Source of the DNA: Paenibacillus polysaccharolyticus
GTDB lineage: Bacteria > Bacillota > Bacilli > Paenibacillales > Paenibacillaceae
DNA: 64,000 nt
Direction of reading: 5' to 3'
Assembly: GCF_900102085.1 (NCBI RefSeq)
Contig: NZ_FMVM01000005.1
Coordinates: 124,001 to 188,000, forward strand
The position numbers and the translations under genes were made by a program. Below, one piece after another: positions 60,929 through 64,000 of the stretch (positions within the stretch are counted from its first letter, which is position 1; the number at the start of each line of letters is the position of its first letter). A model generated the notes under the pieces. It was not told the origin of the DNA and did no database searches. It worked only from the letters and a program-made list of their open reading frames with translations.

Positions 60929-62890
60929 ATGTTGCTGCAAGTATCCGGAATTATTAAACGTTTTGGTGTCGATCCAATCCTGGACGGCGTGAACTTACAA
61001 ATATTAGAACGTGAGCGCATCGGACTGGTTGGCGTTAACGGTGCAGGAAAATCAACTTTACTCAAAATCATCGCTGGAGAAATGTCCCATGACGGCGGAC
61101 AAATCTTCAAATCCAAAGAAACAACGCTTGGTTACCTCGCGCAGAATAGCGGCCTGCAGTCTAACCGCAGTATCTGGGAAGAAATGATGCATGTCTTCGC
61201 TCATCTGACCCAGACCGAAGCTGAACTGAGACAGATGGAGCATGATATTGCCGATCCCGCACGAATGGGAGATGAAAAGCAATACGCTGATCTGCTGGAA
61301 CGCTATGCAAGACGCTCGGACTGGTTCAAGGATCATGGCGGTTACGAGATGGAAACGCGCATTCGCAGCGTATTGCATGGTATGGGTTTTGGTGAATTCT
61401 CCCCAGACACCCCCATCAGCACACTCAGCGGCGGTCAGAAGACCAGACTCGCATTAGCTCGCATTCTGTTGCAAGCTCCCGATCTGCTTATGCTGGACGA
61501 GCCTACCAACTATCTGGACATCGCAACCTTGACATGGCTGGAAGATTATTTGAGAGGATACTCTGGCGCACTGTTAGTTGTATCCCATGACCGGTACTTC
61601 CTCGACAGACTTGTAACGACAATCGTTGAAATCGAACGTCACCGCTCCAAAAAATATACGGGTAATTACAGTCGCTATATGGAGCTGAAGGCAGCAGAGT
61701 ATGAGATTCAGATGAAACAATACGAGAAACAACAGGATGAAATCTCCAAGATGGAGGACTTTGTGCAAAAGAACATCGTACGCGCTTCAACGACGAAGCG
61801 TGCCCAAAGTCGTCGCAAAGCACTGGAGAAAATGGATCGTCTGGATAAACCACTTGGCGATCTCAAAAAAGCCCATTTTTCATTTGAGACCGCTGTTATG
61901 TCTGGCAAGGAAGTCCTGCGTGTCGATCAGTTATCCGTTGCATACGATGAGGGGTCACCTCTGTTCCGCAATGTGTCCTTCGAGTTACGACGTGGTGAAA
62001 CCGTGGCCCTGATTGGGCCTAACGGGATCGGAAAATCAACGATGCTGAAATGTCTGACCGGAAGCCTTCGTCCTGTGCAGGGTGATATTCAGTGGGGCAC
62101 CAAAGTACAGATCGGTTATTATGACCAGGAGCAGACTGGACTGAATCCGTCCAATACGGTGCTCGAAGAACTGTGGAGTGCTTATCCGGGCATGGAAGAA
62201 GCGCGTATTCGGACCGTACTGGGTAACTTTTTGTTCAGCGGTGACGATGTGCTCAAAAAAATATCCTCGCTCAGCGGTGGAGAGAAGGCTCGTGTGTCTC
62301 TGTCCAAGCTCATGCTGAAGGAAGCCAATGTGCTTATTCTCGATGAGCCGACGAACCATCTCGACCTCTTCGCCAAAGAAGTGCTGGAAGCCGCCTTAAT
62401 GGATTACGAAGGAACACTGCTCTTTATTTCACATGACCGGTACTTCCTGAACAAAATGGCGGAACGGATCGTTGAGCTTCATCCGGGCGGCACTGAGCAA
62501 TACCTCGGCAACTATGACGATTACGTGGAGAAAAAGCAGGAATTGGAGGACATTGCACGTGAGGCCGCCGAGGCTCGCCAGGCCGCTTCCAAATCCGCTT
62601 CTTCAACAGCAAGTGCCGGTTCAGCAACAACTGAAAAATCCGGTGCCGCTTCCTTCGAGGCAGATAAACAAGCCAAACGCGAAGAACGAAACAGACAGCG
62701 CAGACAGGAAGCCCTGGAGCAACAGATTGCCGAATTGGAGTCCGAAATCACTTCGCTCGAAGAACAAATGACTTTTCCGGAAGTGTATCAGGATTATATG
62801 AAATTACAGGAGCTCCAGCAGTCATCGGAGGAGCACAAAAGTCAGCTTGCAAAAGCTTATGAAGAGTGGGAAAGCCTAGCGATGGGCTAA
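60929..62890 (+). CDS. ABC-F family ATPase (YdiF-like)
   Basis: 653 residues, two ATPase domains and no membrane segments. First domain: Walker A GVNGAGKST near 35, LSGGQKTRLALARIL near 165, LLMLDEPTNYLD near 187. Second: GPNGIGKST near 363, LSGGEKARVSLSKLM near 448, LDEPTNHLD near 468. The charged inter-domain linker is about 235-320, and a C-terminal coiled-coil extension is about 550-653. ABC-F proteins act on the ribosome. By length and neighbours it matches B. subtilis YdiF, a housekeeping type; antibiotic resistance cannot be excluded. The start was placed at 60929 because GGAGG lies 11 bases upstream, and the earlier ATG at 60911 lacks a site. Confidence 0.92.
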   Translation: MLLQVSGIIKRFGVDPILDGVNLQILERERIGLVGVNGAGKSTLLKIIAGEMSHDGGQIFKSKETTLGYLAQNSGLQSNRSIWEEMMHVFAHLTQTEAELRQMEHDIADPARMGDEKQYADLLERYARRSDWFKDHGGYEMETRIRSVLHGMGFGEFSPDTPISTLSGGQKTRLALARILLQAPDLLMLDEPTNYLDIATLTWLEDYLRGYSGALLVVSHDRYFLDRLVTTIVEIERHRSKKYTGNYSRYMELKAAEYEIQMKQYEKQQDEISKMEDFVQKNIVRASTTKRAQSRRKALEKMDRLDKPLGDLKKAHFSFETAVMSGKEVLRVDQLSVAYDEGSPLFRNVSFELRRGETVALIGPNGIGKSTMLKCLTGSLRPVQGDIQWGTKVQIGYYDQEQTGLNPSNTVLEELWSAYPGMEEARIRTVLGNFLFSGDDVLKKISSLSGGEKARVSLSKLMLKEANVLILDEPTNHLDLFAKEVLEAALMDYEGTLLFISHDRYFLNKMAERIVELHPGGTEQYLGNYDDYVEKKQELEDIAREAAEARQAASKSASSTASAGSATTEKSGAASFEADKQAKREERNRQRRQEALEQQIAELESEITSLEEQMTFPEVYQDYMKLQELQQSSEEHKSQLAKAYEEWESLAMG

Positions 62891-62929
62891 GCTGTGATTC
62901 CGCGTGATGATTCTGTCTGTGATTCCGGT

Positions 62930-62966
62930 AAGGCTCCGTGTTACGAAAGTAACGTGGAGCCTTTTG
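62930..62966 (+). terminator. Terminator of the ABC-F gene
   Basis: AAGGCTCC-GTGTTAC pairs with GTAACGT-GGAGCCTT (two G-U pairs) around GAAA, followed by TTGTATTG. Confidence 0.8.
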
Positions 62967-63120
62967 TATTGTGTAGGAAACCAGCGATTTAGAAGACGCG
63001 TGACTCGCTGATAAAATAACTTCAACACTCTCAGCTTGGTAGAGATCAAAAATCATATTTTCACATTTGTCAAATATCCATGGATTACATAAAATAAATT
63101 TCGGAAGGCATCCCCTTTTA

Positions 63121-63347
63121 TTATCCACAACAATGAGTAACATTTCACAACCCTTTTCATGTAATCAAACGTTGGTAGAATAAGCTTTGTATGAAAAAAC
63201 CATATTTATCCACTGTTTTATCCACATTATCCACAGCAATGTTGGTAACTCAGATGCATTCTATCCCCTGAGAACCTCATGTTTCGAAAACACATGTTGC
63301 AGTACTTCACCTTAGTTACCCACAAATTATACTGGATATGTGGATAA
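63121..63347. promoter_or_regulatory. Cluster of DnaA boxes
   Basis: TTATCCACA occurs at 63121-63129, 63218-63226 and 63227-63235, and as its complement TGTGGATAA at 63339-63347. One-mismatch boxes are at 63206-63214 (TTATCCACT) and 63316-63324 (TTACCCACA). No gene is supported in 62967-63466. dnaA and dnaN are absent, so this is not oriC; a DnaA-titrating cluster is the best reading. Confidence 0.85.
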
Positions 63348-63466
63348 CTATAGTCACACCTTGACAGATTTGATTATTGCTATATGGTTTTTCGTTTATT
63401 GCATTCTTTCATATTTTAAATGGGCAAGCGAGCGTGTTCCTACTCTGCTCCTATCATCAAAAACAG

Positions 63467-63514
63467 AAAAAGGGTTCCATTCCGCCCAAATCATGGCGGG
63501 AAGGAACCCTTTTT
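63467..63514. terminator. Bidirectional terminator
   Basis: AAAAAGGGTTCC pairs with GGAACCCTTTTT and the inner TTCCGCC with GGCGGGAA. T runs flank both ends. It is 40 bp past the stop of the minus-strand isopropylmalate-synthase-type gene. Confidence 0.9.
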
Positions 63515-63554
63515 AGCTTTTTTTGCTATATCATAATCACATATCTAATGCACC

Positions 63555-64000
63555 TTAATGTACAGACACCTCTTCACTATCCGCAACAGTTTCCGCTTTA
63601 AGTCCAGCTGCATTACATGCCGCAACGTAAGCCAAACCTGCAGCCATGACAATATCATGATGTGTTGCTGTACCCCTGAACTCTCGTCCGGCACGTTCTA
63701 CGGTGATCACGGCTTCCGCGCTGGCTCCTTCTCCCCCACTCAAGGCATGCATCTCCATATCAACAAACGTAATGTCATCTGAGATACACTGCCCGATAGC
63801 CTGGATCGTCGCATCTACAGGACCTTTGCCTACGGCAGAGTAGGACTGTTCCCCTGCACTCGTACGAATACGGACCGCAGCCATGCGGTCTGTCATGCTA
63901 CCTGCCGTCACTTGCAGCTCAACCAATTCATAGTCCTGTGCCGGAATATTCATCGTTTGGCTTACCATTTGCAACAACTGGTCATCACTTACCACTTTTT
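63555..64000 (-). CDS. leuA: 2-isopropylmalate synthase-type protein, C-terminal regulatory domain, 5'-partial
   Basis: The frame is open to the right edge, so only the last 148 residues are present. They match the LeuA allosteric domain: ELVELQVTAGSMTDRMAAVRIRT, GKGPVDATIQAI, and the end HDIVMAAGLAYVAACNAAGL. The domain binds leucine and gives feedback inhibition in LeuA. Citramalate synthase and homocitrate-type relatives carry the same fold, so the precise enzyme is not settled. The catalytic HMGL-like barrel lies outside the window. Confidence 0.75.
   Translation of the reverse strand, partial: KVVSDDQLLQMVSQTMNIPAQDYELVELQVTAGSMTDRMAAVRIRTSAGEQSYSAVGKGPVDATIQAIGQCISDDITFVDMEMHALSGGEGASAEAVITVERAGREFRGTATHHDIVMAAGLAYVAACNAAGLKAETVADSEEVSVH

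Noticed and set aside
63061..63400. Chromosomal replication origin
   Set aside because: DnaA boxes are present, but dnaA, dnaN and an obvious DnaA-trio or unwinding element are not, and the neighbours are ydi-type genes.

Overview
The window reads as a chromosomal segment of a low-to-moderate G+C Gram-positive spore former, most likely Paenibacillus. The signs are S-layer homology (SLH) domains on several large exported proteins, AGGAGG-type ribosome binding sites, HrcA/CIRCE control of groESL, Fur-boxed iron genes, OpuA osmoprotection, a KimA-type potassium importer, and a groES-tat-moaC-ABC-F neighbourhood like the ydi region of Bacillus subtilis (synteny recalled from memory). No rRNA, tRNA, CRISPR array, insertion sequence or phage module was seen.

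Layout. 0-11.4 kb: 3' part of a serine-hydrolase/SLH protein, an Hsp90-like chaperone coupled to a helical-repeat partner, an ABC-2 exporter, an RpiR regulator facing a Gfo/Idh/MocA oxidoreductase, a secreted beta-propeller protein, and a Fur-boxed AraC regulator fused to a siderophore-binding-type domain. 11.4-17.5 kb: gbsR divergent from an opuA operon whose permease carries two tandem glycine-betaine-binding domains, then a Fur-boxed siderophore-binding lipoprotein. 17.7-31.4 kb (all minus strand): a 1869-residue SLH-anchored nuclease/5'-nucleotidase, a ugpAEB-type glycerol-3-phosphate importer without its ATPase, kimA, rhaD and a GNAT acetyltransferase. 31.6-38 kb: a 93-residue beta-rich protein, an araC-dinB pair, and a second AraC regulator divergent from lacZ.

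38.2-54.7 kb is the most unusual part, visibly AT-richer and entirely minus strand. It has a clostripain-family (C11) protease with SLH repeats, then a tight operon of a 2272-residue Ig-like repeat protein, an 1896-residue protein ending in a dockerin, and a 548-residue protein with a cohesin-like domain and three SLH repeats. The last two overlap by ATGA. Together they look like a self-contained cohesin-dockerin surface complex with no glycoside hydrolase.

55-64 kb is conserved housekeeping: groEL, groES with CIRCE, tatC, tatA, mogA, moaC, 5-formyl-THF cyclo-ligase, an ABC-F ATPase, a 660-bp intergenic region with a cluster of DnaA boxes, and the 3' end of a 2-isopropylmalate-synthase-type gene running off the window.

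A 40-bp sequence is repeated exactly at 30739-30778 and 33760-33799. Each copy sits directly before a minus-strand terminator hairpin, so it may be a small RNA or a conserved 3' element. Most start sites were moved inward from the longest open frame to the codon with a good ribosome binding site; the reasons are given per gene.
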